19,285 bases of DNA, from assembly GCF_937958535.1 (NCBI RefSeq), contig NZ_CALGNQ010000236.1, forward strand, positions 1-19,285, written 5' to 3'. Positions 7,502-16,700 of this stretch are shown piece by piece; positions within the stretch are counted from its first letter, which is position 1; every line of letters begins with the position of its first letter. The position numbers and the translations under genes were made by a program. Under the pieces are notes generated by a model. That model had not been told where the DNA came from and ran no database searches. It worked only from the letters and a program-made list of their open reading frames with translations. This DNA comes from an uncultured Georgenia sp. (GTDB lineage Bacteria > Actinomycetota > Actinomycetes > Actinomycetales > Actinomycetaceae).

Positions 7502-8476
7502 ATGTCCACGACTCCCTCCGACGTCGTGCCGACCCGCGCCCCCGGGGCAGAGGCCACCAGCGCCGACGCCCCGGGGCCGCGCCGGAGGCGGCGTCCCTCC
7601 GCCACCACCTGGGCCGGCGTGGCGTTCGTCGCGCCTCTGCTCGTCTACCTCGTGGTGTTCTACGCCTACCCGCTGTGGCGCAACATCGACCTGAGCATCC
7701 ACTGGTACGACGCCCGCGCCTTCGTCCAGGGCGACGCCGAGTTCGTCGGCCTGGACAACCACGCCTCGGCGCTGAGCTCCACCGCCTTCGGCACCGCCCT
7801 GCGCAACACGGCCGTCTTCACCCTCGGTTCCATCGCCGCGCAGTACGCCATCGGGCTCGCGCTCGCCGTCTTCTTCCAGCGCAGCTTCCCGCTCTCCGGC
7901 GTCCTGCGCGGGGCCTTCCTCATCCCGTGGCTGCTGCCGCTCATCGTCTCCGGCTCGGTGTGGTCGTGGATGCTCAACAGCGAGTACGGGATCGTCAACT
8001 CCGTCCTCAGCGCCTTCGGCATCGGGCAGGTCAACTGGCTCACGGACCCGAGCACGGCACTGCTCTCGGTGCTCATCGCCAACATCTGGCTGGGGATCCC
8101 GTTCAACCTCGTCATCCTCTACTCCGGGCTGCAGAACATCCCCGGCGACGTCTACGAGGCCGCCGCCCTCGACGGCGCCGGCAGCCGGCAGCGCTTCTGG
8201 CGGATCACCTTCCCGCTGCTGCGGCCGGTCTCGGCGATCACCCTCCTGCTCGGCTTCGTCTACACCCTCAAGGTCGTCGACGTCATCTGGGTGATGACCA
8301 CCGGCGGCCCGGGCAGCGCCTCGGCGAACCTCGCGGTGCTGTCCTACCGCTACGCCTTCGGCACCGCCCAGCCCAACTTCTCCATGGCCGCGGCGATCGG
8401 CAACATCCTCATCCTCATCGCCCTCGCGGTCGGGCTGCTCTACCTGCACCTCCAGCGACGACAGGAGGACTCATGA
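7502..8476 (+). CDS. ABC sugar transporter permease (MalF-type)
   Basis: A 324-residue integral membrane permease of the binding-protein-dependent transport family. A Pro/Arg-rich cytoplasmic N-terminus (to about residue 36) precedes six predicted membrane helices: about 37-57, 103-126, 135-158, 186-207, 243-263 and 297-316. The cytoplasmic EAA loop that contacts the ATPase is at 219-239 (EAAALDGAGSRQRFWRITFP). ATG 7502 lies 35 bases after the stop of the binding-protein gene, with only a weak Shine-Dalgarno (AGTAGG). The final TGA overlaps the ATG of the second permease (ATGA at 8473-8476). No ATP-binding subunit is encoded in the window, as is usual for actinobacterial CUT1 systems that share an MsiK-type ATPase. 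Confidence 0.95.
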   Translation: MSTTPSDVVPTRAPGAEATSADAPGPRRRRRPSATTWAGVAFVAPLLVYLVVFYAYPLWRNIDLSIHWYDARAFVQGDAEFVGLDNHASALSSTAFGTALRNTAVFTLGSIAAQYAIGLALAVFFQRSFPLSGVLRGAFLIPWLLPLIVSGSVWSWMLNSEYGIVNSVLSAFGIGQVNWLTDPSTALLSVLIANIWLGIPFNLVILYSGLQNIPGDVYEAAALDGAGSRQRFWRITFPLLRPVSAITLLLGFVYTLKVVDVIWVMTTGGPGSASANLAVLSYRYAFGTAQPNFSMAAAIGNILILIALAVGLLYLHLQRRQEDS

Positions 8477-9291
8477 CCACCCGCCGCCCGATCGGGCGCA
8501 CCCTCGTCGGCCTCGTCCTCACCGGGCTCATGCTCTTCCCGGTCTACTGGATGTTCAACGTGTCGCTCACGCGCACGAACAACATGCGCGCCAACCCGCC
8601 GCACTGGTACCCGAAGGAGCCGACGCTCGAGGGGTACACCAGCGTGCTGCGCGACCAGCTGCCGAACCTGGGTACCAGTCTGCTCGTCGGGCTGGGCTGC
8701 GTGGCGCTCACCCTCGTCGTCGCGGCACCGGCCGGGTACGCGCTGTCCAAGCTGCACGTGCGCGGCACGGGCGGGATCAGCTTCCTCCTGCTCGTCGCGC
8801 AGATGATCCCCAGCGTCGTCATGGCCATGGGCTTCTACGCCATCTACGTGCGCCTCGACCTGCTCAACACGGTGTGGGGGCTCATCATCGCCGACTCGAC
8901 GATCGCGGTGCCCTTCGGCGTGCTCCTCTTCACCGCCTTCATGGCCGGCATCCCCCGGGAGATCGTCCAGGCGGCGACGATCGACGGCGCCGGCACGTGG
9001 CGGATCTTCCGCTCGATCATCCTGCCGATGAGCCGCAACTCGGTCGTCACCGTCTCGCTGTTCGCGTTCCTGTGGGCGTGGTCGGACTTCATCTTCGCCT
9101 CGACCCTCAACCGCAACGGCGACCTCATCCCGATCACCCTCGGCATCTACCAGTACATCGGCAACAACACCACCACGTGGAACTCGATCATGGCCACCGC
9201 CGTCGTGGCCTCCATCCCTGCGGCGATCCTCATCGTCGTCGCGCAGCGTTTCGTGGCCGCCGGCGTGACCGCCGGGGCCGTCAAGGACTGA
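8473..9291 (+). CDS. ABC sugar transporter permease (MalG-type)
   Basis: A 272-residue permease, the second half of the CUT1 channel. The first membrane helix (about 9-29) ends in FPVYWMFNVSL, a typical MalG-type start, followed by an outer loop with EPTLEGYTSVL, then five more helices. The EAA loop is at 163-185 (EIVQAATIDGAGTWRIFRSI), and the C-terminus QRFVAAGVTAGAVKD is the usual MalG-like tail. It starts at ATG 8473 with AGGAGG at 8463-8468, overlapping the stop of the MalF-type gene by four bases. Its TGA shares a base with the proposed ATG of the GH127 gene, so transport and cytoplasmic hydrolysis are coupled in one transcript. Confidence 0.95.
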   Translation: MTTRRPIGRTLVGLVLTGLMLFPVYWMFNVSLTRTNNMRANPPHWYPKEPTLEGYTSVLRDQLPNLGTSLLVGLGCVALTLVVAAPAGYALSKLHVRGTGGISFLLLVAQMIPSVVMAMGFYAIYVRLDLLNTVWGLIIADSTIAVPFGVLLFTAFMAGIPREIVQAATIDGAGTWRIFRSIILPMSRNSVVTVSLFAFLWAWSDFIFASTLNRNGDLIPITLGIYQYIGNNTTTWNSIMATAVVASIPAAILIVVAQRFVAAGVTAGAVKD

Positions 9292-11267
9292 TGCATGTGA
9301 CAGCCAAGCTCACCACCTCCCCGACCCCCCGAGCGGACACGGCCGCGCGGCTCGCCCGCCCGGTCGTCCCCGCCCGTGGCACCCGCCGGGGAGTAGGGGT
9401 CGGCGAGCACTCCCTCACCGGCGGGTTCTGGGGAACCCGGCAGCGCACCAACGCCACCGCCACCCTCGAGCACTGCCTGGAGTGGATGGAGCGGCTCGGC
9501 TGGCTGGACAACTTCGACGCCGTGGCCGAGGGCCGCACCGGCGGCGAGCGTCCCGGCTGGCAGTTCTCCGACTCGGAGATCTACAAGCTCATGGAGGCGC
9601 TGGCCTGGGAGTACGGGCGCACCGGTGACCCGGAGGCCGACGAGCTGCTCACCCGCCTGACCGCCCGGGTCGCCGCCGCGCAGGACGAGGACGGGTACCT
9701 CAACACCTGCTTCGGGCACGCCGGGCAGCCGCCCCGCTACAGCGACCTCGAGCGTGGCCACGAGCTGTACTGCACCGGCCACCTGCTCCAGGCGGCCGTC
9801 GCCCGCCTGCGGACGACGGGGGAGGACGAGCTCGTGACCGTGGCCCGGCGCGCCGCCGACCACGTGTACCGGGAGTTCGGGCCGGACGGCCGCGAGGGCA
9901 TCTGCGGCCACCCCGAGATCGAGGTCGGCCTCGCCGAGTTCGGGCGTGCCACCGGCGAGCGCCGCTACGTCGAGCTCGCCCACCTCTTCGTCGAGCGCCG
10001 CGGCCGCGGGCTCCTCACCCCGATCCCGCTGCTCAGCAGCGCCTACTTCCAGGACGACCTCCCGGTGCGCGAGGCCACCGTGTGGCGCGGCCACGCCGTG
10101 CGCGCGCTCTACCTCGCCGCCGGTGCGCTGGACACCGCCGTCGACCTGGGCGACGAGGAGCTGGCCGCGGCGGTGGCCGAGCAGTGGCGGCGCTCGGTGG
10201 AGCGCCGCACCTACCTCACCGGGGGGATGGGCTCACGCCACCAGGACGAGGGCTTCGGGGACGACTGGGAGCTCCCCGCGGACCGCGCGTACTGCGAGAC
10301 CTGCGCCGGCATCGCCTCGGTCATGGTCTCGTGGCGGCTCTACCTCGCCACCGGGGACGTCCACTACGCCGACCTCATCGAGCGCACGCTGTTCAACGTC
10401 GTCGCGACCTCGCCGCGCGAGGACGGACGCGCGTTCTTCTACGCCAACCCCCTCCAGCAGCGCGAGCCCGGCTCCGACGTGCGGCAGGACGCCGAGAACG
10501 CCCGCGCGGAGGGCGGGGTGCGCGCCCCGTGGTTCGACGTCTCCTGCTGTCCGACGAACGTGGCACGCACCCTCGCCTCGCTGCCCGCCTACTTCGCGGC
10601 CGTCGAGGGCGACACCCTGACCCTCATGCAGTACGCCTCCGGTGAGGTCGCGGTCGAGCTCGACGGCGGCGGCCGGCTGCGGCTCGGCGTCGCGACGGCC
10701 TACCCGGACGACGGCACCGTCGACGTCACCGTCCACGAGGTCCCCGACCGCCCGGTGCACCTTCGCCTCCGCGTCCCCTCGTGGGCGGAGGGCGCCACCG
10801 TCGCCCGCGACGCAGCCCCCGCCGCCCCGGCCGCGCCGGGCTGGCTCGACCTCGAGGAGCTGCGCGCCGGGGAGCGGATCCGGCTCGTGCTGCCCCTGGA
10901 CCCCCGGCTCACCTGGCCGGACCCACGCATCGACGCCCTGCGCGGCAGCGTCGCCGTCGAGCGCGGCCCGCTCGTCATGTGCCTGGAGAGCACCGACCTG
11001 CCGGACGACGTCGACATCGCCGACGTCCGGGTCGACCCCACCGCACCGCTGCGGCCCGGCCCCGCCGACACCGTGCGCGCCACGGGCCGCGTCGTCCCGG
11101 TCGCGGACTCTCCGGGAGCGCTGCCGTACCGCCCGGGCCGGCCGGCCCCCACCGGCGACACCCGGCCGGCGGACCTCACCCTCACCCCCTACCACCGCTG
11201 GGCCGAGCGCGGCCCCGCCCGGATGCGGGTCTTCCTGCCCGTGCACGCAGAGACGGAGGAGCAGTGA
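9291..11267 (+). CDS. GH127 family glycosidase (beta-L-arabinofuranosidase type)
   Basis: A 658-residue enzyme of family GH127 (old name DUF1680), whose founding member HypBA1 removes beta-1,2-linked L-arabinofuranose. The fold is an alpha/alpha-barrel followed by beta-sandwiches. Key residues can be aligned by motif: Glu320 in DEGFGDDWELP, Glu336 and Cys338 in YCETCAG, and Cys419-Cys420 in SCCPTN. These match HypBA1 Glu322, Glu338, Cys340, Cys417 and Cys418, the Zn site and cysteine nucleophile, so it should be active. There is no signal peptide, so it acts in the cytoplasm on imported sugars. ATG 9291 shares a base with the preceding stop (TGATG). AAGGA at 9283-9287 is better placed for GTG 9297, so the true start may be two codons later. 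GH127 also has members with other specificities. Confidence 0.93.
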   Translation: MHVTAKLTTSPTPRADTAARLARPVVPARGTRRGVGVGEHSLTGGFWGTRQRTNATATLEHCLEWMERLGWLDNFDAVAEGRTGGERPGWQFSDSEIYKLMEALAWEYGRTGDPEADELLTRLTARVAAAQDEDGYLNTCFGHAGQPPRYSDLERGHELYCTGHLLQAAVARLRTTGEDELVTVARRAADHVYREFGPDGREGICGHPEIEVGLAEFGRATGERRYVELAHLFVERRGRGLLTPIPLLSSAYFQDDLPVREATVWRGHAVRALYLAAGALDTAVDLGDEELAAAVAEQWRRSVERRTYLTGGMGSRHQDEGFGDDWELPADRAYCETCAGIASVMVSWRLYLATGDVHYADLIERTLFNVVATSPREDGRAFFYANPLQQREPGSDVRQDAENARAEGGVRAPWFDVSCCPTNVARTLASLPAYFAAVEGDTLTLMQYASGEVAVELDGGGRLRLGVATAYPDDGTVDVTVHEVPDRPVHLRLRVPSWAEGATVARDAAPAAPAAPGWLDLEELRAGERIRLVLPLDPRLTWPDPRIDALRGSVAVERGPLVMCLESTDLPDDVDIADVRVDPTAPLRPGPADTVRATGRVVPVADSPGALPYRPGRPAPTGDTRPADLTLTPYHRWAERGPARMRVFLPVHAETEEQ

Positions 11268-13315
11268 CCACGCCCTTCACCGAGCGCGCCGGCGCCCTGG
11301 TGTGGCGCGGCGGCGGAGAGACCCTGGTCGTCGAGGCCTGGGGGGAGCACAGCCTGCGCGTCCGCGCGACGATCCAGGGCGAGGTCCGCGACACCGACCA
11401 CGCCCTGCTGCCCCAGCCCGGCACCGCGGCGACGGTCTCCATCGACGGGCACACCGCGACCGTGACGAACGGGCGTATCCGCGCCGTGGCGACGGCCTGG
11501 ACCGGGGACGAGCACGTCGTCGGCTACCCGGTGCACCACTGCCACCTGGCGTTCTACAACGAGCGCGGGGAGCTGCTGCTCGAGGAGCTGGACGCCGGCG
11601 GGTCGCTGCGGCTACGGGCCCGGGACCTGCAGACCCACCTCGGCGGCGACCTCGCGGTCACCGCCGCCTTCGCGGCCGACCCCGACGAGAAGCTCTACGG
11701 GATGGGCCAGTACCAGCAGGACATCCTCGACCTCAAGGGCTGCACCTTCGAGCTCGCCCACCGCAACTCCCAGGCGAGCGTCCCCTTCGTGCTGTCCAGC
11801 CGGGGCTACGGCTTCCTCTGGCACAACCCCGCCGTCGGCTCGGCGACCTTCGGGCGCAACCGCACCGAGTGGCGCGCCCCGGTCACCGACCAGCTCGACT
11901 ACTGGGTCACGGCCGGGAACACACCGGCGGAGATCAGCGCCGCCTACACCGCCGTCACCGGCCGGGTCCCGATGATGCCGGAGTACGGGCTGGGCTTCTG
12001 GCAGTCCAAGCTGCGGTACTGGAACCAGGAGCAGCTCCTCGAGGTGGTCCGCGAGCACCGGCGACGCGGGCTGCCGCTCGACGTCGTCGTCGCCGACTTC
12101 TTCCACTGGCCCCACCTCGGTGACTTCCGCTTCGACGAGGAGTTCTGGCCCGACCCGGCCGCGATGGTCGCCGAGCTGCGCGAGCACGGCGTCGAGCTCA
12201 TGGTCTCGGTCTGGCCGCAGATATCCCTCGAGTCGGAGAACTACGACCACCTCGCGGCGAACAACCTCCTCGTCCGCACCGAGCGCGGCATCGGGGTGCA
12301 GATGGCCTTCGAGGCGCCGAGCATGTTCCTCGACGTCACCAACCCCGAGGCCCGGGAGCGCCTCTGGGAGCTGTGCCGGCGCAACTACGCCGAGCTCGGC
12401 ATCCGCCTCTTCTGGCTCGACGAGGCCGAGCCCGAGTACGGCGCCTACGACTTCGACCACTACCGCTACCACCTCGGCCCGAACGTCAAGATCGGCAACC
12501 TCTACCCCCAGCTCTACTCCCGCGCCTTCTACGAGGGGCAGCGCGCCGCCGGCCAGGAGGAGGTGGTCAACCTCGTCCGCTGCGCCTGGGCCGGCAGCCA
12601 GCGCTACGGCGCCCTGGCCTGGTCGGGGGACATCAGCTCCACCTTCGCCGACCTGCGCCGCCAGATCACCGCGGGCATCCACATGGGGGTGGCCGGCATC
12701 GCCTGGTTCACCACCGACATCGGCGGCTTCCACGACGGTGACGTCCGCGACGAGGAGTTCCGCGAGCTGTTCGTCCGCTGGTTCCAGTTCGGCACCTTCT
12801 GCCCCGTCATGCGGCTGCACGGGGACCGCCTGCCCTACGAGGAGGTCACCGCCGCGGACGGCTCCCGCCGGCTGCGCAGCGGGGGACCCAACGAGCTGTG
12901 GTCCTACGGCGAGGAGGTCTACCCGATCCTCGAGCGCTACGTGCACCTGCGCGAGGCGCTGCGCCCGTACACCCGCGAGGTGATGGCGATCGCCCATCGG
13001 GAGGGGCAGCCGGTGATGCGCGGTCTCTTCCACGACTTCCCGGCCGACCCCGTCGCCTGGGACGTCGCCGACCAGTTCCTCTTCGGTCCCGACGTGCTCG
13101 TCGCGCCCGTCGTCACCGCCGGAGCCCGCAGCCGGGAGGTCTACCTGCCGGCGGGGGCTCGCTGGGTGGACGCCGCCACGGGCGAGGAGCACGACGGCGG
13201 CCGGTGGCTGACCGTGGCGGCCCCGCTCGACGTCGTGCCGGTGTTCCTCCGGGACGGTACCTTGCCGCACCTCGTCGGCAGCACCGCGGGGGCGCGATAC
13301 GGAGGTGGCTCATGA
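11264..13315 (+). CDS. GH31 family alpha-glycosidase (alpha-xylosidase/alpha-glucosidase-like)
   Basis: A 683-residue GH31 enzyme. An N-terminal beta-sandwich (to about residue 230) is followed by a TIM barrel. The barrel contains DVVVADFFHWPHLGDF, the nucleophile Asp386 in FWLDEAEPE, AGSQRYGALAWSGD with the likely acid/base Asp456, and TTDIGGF. A C-terminal beta domain ends it. Family members retain configuration and cleave alpha-linked xylose, glucose, galactose or related residues; FWLDEAEPE fits the xylosidase-like part of the family better than starch maltases, but the sugar is not decided. There is no signal peptide, so it is cytoplasmic. The start is GTG 11264, overlapping the GH127 stop (GTGA), with GGAGG at 11255-11259. 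It is the last gene of the lacI-led operon and presumably removes an alpha-linked cap from the same oligosaccharide as GH127. Confidence 0.93.
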   Translation: MTTPFTERAGALVWRGGGETLVVEAWGEHSLRVRATIQGEVRDTDHALLPQPGTAATVSIDGHTATVTNGRIRAVATAWTGDEHVVGYPVHHCHLAFYNERGELLLEELDAGGSLRLRARDLQTHLGGDLAVTAAFAADPDEKLYGMGQYQQDILDLKGCTFELAHRNSQASVPFVLSSRGYGFLWHNPAVGSATFGRNRTEWRAPVTDQLDYWVTAGNTPAEISAAYTAVTGRVPMMPEYGLGFWQSKLRYWNQEQLLEVVREHRRRGLPLDVVVADFFHWPHLGDFRFDEEFWPDPAAMVAELREHGVELMVSVWPQISLESENYDHLAANNLLVRTERGIGVQMAFEAPSMFLDVTNPEARERLWELCRRNYAELGIRLFWLDEAEPEYGAYDFDHYRYHLGPNVKIGNLYPQLYSRAFYEGQRAAGQEEVVNLVRCAWAGSQRYGALAWSGDISSTFADLRRQITAGIHMGVAGIAWFTTDIGGFHDGDVRDEEFRELFVRWFQFGTFCPVMRLHGDRLPYEEVTAADGSRRLRSGGPNELWSYGEEVYPILERYVHLREALRPYTREVMAIAHREGQPVMRGLFHDFPADPVAWDVADQFLFGPDVLVAPVVTAGARSREVYLPAGARWVDAATGEEHDGGRWLTVAAPLDVVPVFLRDGTLPHLVGSTAGARYGGGS

Positions 13316-13317
13316 GA

Positions 13318-13337
13318 CCTGACCCGTACGGGACAGG
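13318..13337 (+). terminator. possible hairpin at the end of the sugar operon
   Basis: CCTGACCCGTACGGGACAGG begins 3 bases after the GH31 stop. It folds as a nearly perfect inverted repeat with one A/A mismatch. The loop is tight and no T-run follows, so it is a moderate candidate for an operon end or RNA-stabilising hairpin. Confidence 0.4.
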
Positions 13338-13378
13338 CAGCTGACCATATCGACGTCCACCAGGGCGCTCGATCGAAT

Positions 13379-13392
13379 TCGAACCAGTTCGA
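13379..13392. promoter_or_regulatory. LacI-type operator before the secreted enzyme gene
   Basis: TCGAACCAGTTCGA matches operator O2 of the LacI gene (TCGAACCGGTTCGA) at 13 of 14 positions, keeping both six-base arms (TCGAAC/GTTCGA) intact. It overlaps two further perfect palindromes, TCGATCGA (13369-13376) and TCGAATTCGA (13373-13382). It suggests that the same repressor controls the gene at 13762. Confidence 0.72.
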
Positions 13393-13761
13393 CTTCAAGA
13401 GGGGAGGCGACGCTCACCCGAGAAAAGACAGTCACGCCGCACCTGGCGGTGTGTCGACCGCTGGCGCCCCACGACAGTGAGGTACTCAAAGATGAGAATG
13501 TCCCAACGACGACGAGTTCGTCGGCCACTCGCGAACATGCAACGGCAGCGCAGCGCTAGTCACAGACTCCGCGCTCGGTCCTTCGTCAGCCCGCCCACGA
13601 CGACGACCGTCATGTGCGGGGCCATGGCACTTCCCGACGCCGTCGGCGGCGAGGGCCGCATGGAGAGGACAGGCCGCGTGCCGTCAAGAACTGGCGCGAG
13701 TGGCGCTCGGAAAACATCATGCGGCAGTTCGCTGCGTCCCTAGCCAGAGATGGAGATCCAC

Positions 13762-16700
13762 ATGTCATTCAGTTCAGGGCCCACGACGAGACAGCGGAGA
13801 CGGGGGGTAGCCGCCGGTGCTTCCATCGCGCTGGTGGCCGGTCTCGGTCCCGGAGGAGTAGTCGGCAGTGCCGCGGCACAGACGGCGCAGTTCGAGACCG
13901 ATCCCGACAGTACGCTCGTGGTCGAGGCGGACCAGCCGTTTCGGGAAGTGACGCATGTCGCCACCGGGTCGCTCTACGGCATCGCCGACGAGGGGGTCCC
14001 CTCCGACGACCTCATCGCCCCGATCAAGCCGAACACCTTCGTGCAGATGCCCCCGGGCGGACGCCAGCAGCCGACCGGGGACACGCTCGACGTCTGGCGC
14101 ACAGCCGAGCGACACGACGCCGGAATCGTCGTGCGGATCGTCGACTACTACCCGGGTTGGCCGTACCAGTTCAGCTGGGAGGACACCGAGGACCGCAAGG
14201 GGTGGGAGAACGTCATTCGCGACGTCGTCGCCGACATCGAGGAAGCCGGTGTCACCAATGTCGTTGCATACGCGCCGTGGAACGAGTCCGACCAGACGTG
14301 GCTGGAGGCGAACGGCGACTTCCTTGATCTGTGGGAGATGAGCTACAACATCCTGCGCGAGGAGCTCGGGCCGGACATGCCGATCCAGGGGCCGAGCTTC
14401 TCCGACAACATCAGCGGGATGCGGGAGTTCCTGGAGTTTGCCGTCGAGACCGACACCGTCCCGGACGTGCTCGAATGGCACGAGCTCATCCGGTCGTCCA
14501 AGATCCAGGGCGACATCGAGAACGTCCAGACGATCATGGACGACCTGGGCATCGAGGACCGGCCGATCGACATCGCCGAGTACGCCAGCCCCCAAGAGGT
14601 CGGTCTACCCGGGATACTCGTCGGCTACATCGCCAAGCTCGAGCGCTTCGGCGTCGATCGTGCCGAGCTGGCGTTCTGGAACCAGTCCGGCACACTCGGT
14701 GACCTGCTCACTCACCGCGGTGGGGACCCGAACGGCGCCTACTGGCTCTACACCTGGTACGCAGACATGAGCGGCCAGATGGTGACCACGACTCCGCCGT
14801 CGAACGAGAGCCCGCTGGACGGCGCCGCCTCCGTCAACGACGCGAAGGACGAGGTGCGTGTCATCGCGGGCGGCAACAGCGGGCCGACCTCGATCGTCAT
14901 CAACGGCCTGGACGCACTCGAGCTCGACGGAGAGGTCAACGTGAAGCTCGAAGTGACGGCATCGTACGGCCGCACCACGCCGACCGAGGCGCCGATCACG
15001 ATCTCGAACACCACCTACGAGGTCGGCGCCGATGGCTCGATCACGGTGCCCGTGGTGATGAACCCGATGTACGGCTACCACGTCGTGGTCAGTGACGCCC
15101 AGGAGGAGCCGGAGAGCCTGGCCGGCTCCTACACCATCGACAACCTGCACAGCGGCCTTACCCTCGCCGCGCGGGACGCCGGCACCGAGCCCGGTACTCC
15201 CGTCGTCCAGGCGGAGGCCGGCGACGCCGGCGCGCAGTCGTGGCGTGTGACGGAGGCAGGGTCGGGCTTGTACACGATCGTGCACGTCCCCAGCGGGCTA
15301 ACCCTCGGCGTCAAGGAGGCCGTCGCCGAGAACGGTGTGGCGGCAGCCCTCCGGGAGGGCGACGGCGGCGCAGACCAGTTCTGGCAGCTCGTGCCCGACA
15401 ACAGGGGCAACGTGCGCCTGGCCAACTACGGCACCGGGCTCACCCTCGGGGTCGAGGGGATGAGCACCGAGTCCGGCGCCGCCGTGGTCCAGTGGACGGA
15501 CGGGGCTCATATGGGCAGCTGCACCGCCGACGGGCCACGCCAGCCCGGCAAGTTCGGCACGGCGCTCGACTTCTGCCGCGCCGACTCCTACGTCACGTTG
15601 CCGAACGGTGTCGTGGACGAGCTGGACGGCGACTGGTCGGTCTCGACCTGGGTGAAGCCCGCTGCCCTGAGCACCTGGTCACGCGTCTTCGACATCGGTT
15701 TCAACTCCAACTCGAGCATGTTCTTCACCGTCAGCGCGGGTAGCGGACCCCGTTTCGCCATCACGACGAACGGCGCCGGAGGCGAGCAGCGGCTCGACTA
15801 CCCCGGCCAGAACCTCACCCTCGATGAGTGGTCATTGGTCACCGTGACGGTGTCAGGTACCACCGGCACGATGTACATCAATGGCGAGGCCGTGGCCACG
15901 AACGACGGGATCACCATCTCGCCGGCTGACCTCAACGCGTCGAACGACCGCAACTGGCTCGGCAGGGCCCAGTACTCGAGCGACCCGCCCTTCGATGGGG
16001 CGATCGACGACTTCGCGATCTACTCGCGTGCGCTCAGCGGTGCGGAGGTGGCCGAGCTCGCCAGTGGAGTACCCGCCGCGGGTGATGTCCTGCAGTACGC
16101 GTTCGACGAGGAAGAAGACACGGGAGTCGTCATTGACTCGTCCGGCAACGGCGGCCACGGCACCGTGACCGCCGGTAGCGGTCTCTCGTCCGAGACCACC
16201 GCAACTGACGAGGAGATCCCCGACCGCTTCTGGACGCTGAACCCCGTCGAGAGTGGGGAACCGGTGGAGGTCACGCCCGAGGCGGTGACCTTCACCGACG
16301 AGGACGGCACCGAGGACGACACGTTCACGATCCCCGCGGTGGATGGCGTGGAGTACCTGATCGGTGCCGAGGTTGTCGAGGCCGGGACCCACCCGGGCGC
16401 CGGCACCGTGACCGTCACCGTGCGCGCCCTGGACGGCTTCGTGCTCGCCGAGGGTGCCACCGCGGAGTGGAGCCACACCTTCTCCACCGAGGGTGGGGAG
16501 CCCGGCCCTGACCGCCGGACGGCGGAGTTCCACCTGTCGAACACCTGGCGGGGGTCCACCGATCTGCACTTCATGTACGGCCGGTGGGCCGACGAGGTGT
16601 TCATCGGTGACTGGGACGGTGACGGCGTCGACACGATCGCGGTGCGTCGCGGAAACGAGTTCCACGTGTCCAACGGCGCCGGGGGCGAGGCGGACGTGGT

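Larger units (their letters stand above)
13316..13761 (+). other. 446-base leader region before the secreted enzyme gene
   Basis: No convincing gene is seen here. The region holds the hairpin at 13318-13337 and a cluster of TCGA-flanked palindromes at 13369-13392, including the LacI-type operator. About 370 bases without recognisable coding sequence follow. A frame from GTG 13477 to 13743 gives an Arg-rich, low-complexity translation and is unlikely to be real. If the promoter lies by the operator, the transcript would carry an untranslated leader of over 300 bases. Base composition is visibly less GC-extreme than in the operon to the left. Confidence 0.6.

Noticed and set aside
9423..9438. 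GGGTTC-TGGG-GAACCC inverted repeat resembling the LacI operator arms
   Set aside because: It lies inside the GH127 coding sequence at a conserved Gly-Phe-Trp-Gly motif, has a different spacing and lacks the flanking TCGA. Probably chance.
11612..13270. 552-codon open frame on the minus strand
   Set aside because: Antisense shadow of the GH31 gene; no ribosome site and no recognisable protein pattern.
13477..13743. 88-codon frame in the leader before the gene at 13762
   Set aside because: Arg/Ser/Pro-rich translation with no motif and atypical codon choice, although a weak GAGG precedes the ATG at 13492. Its position is better explained as leader.
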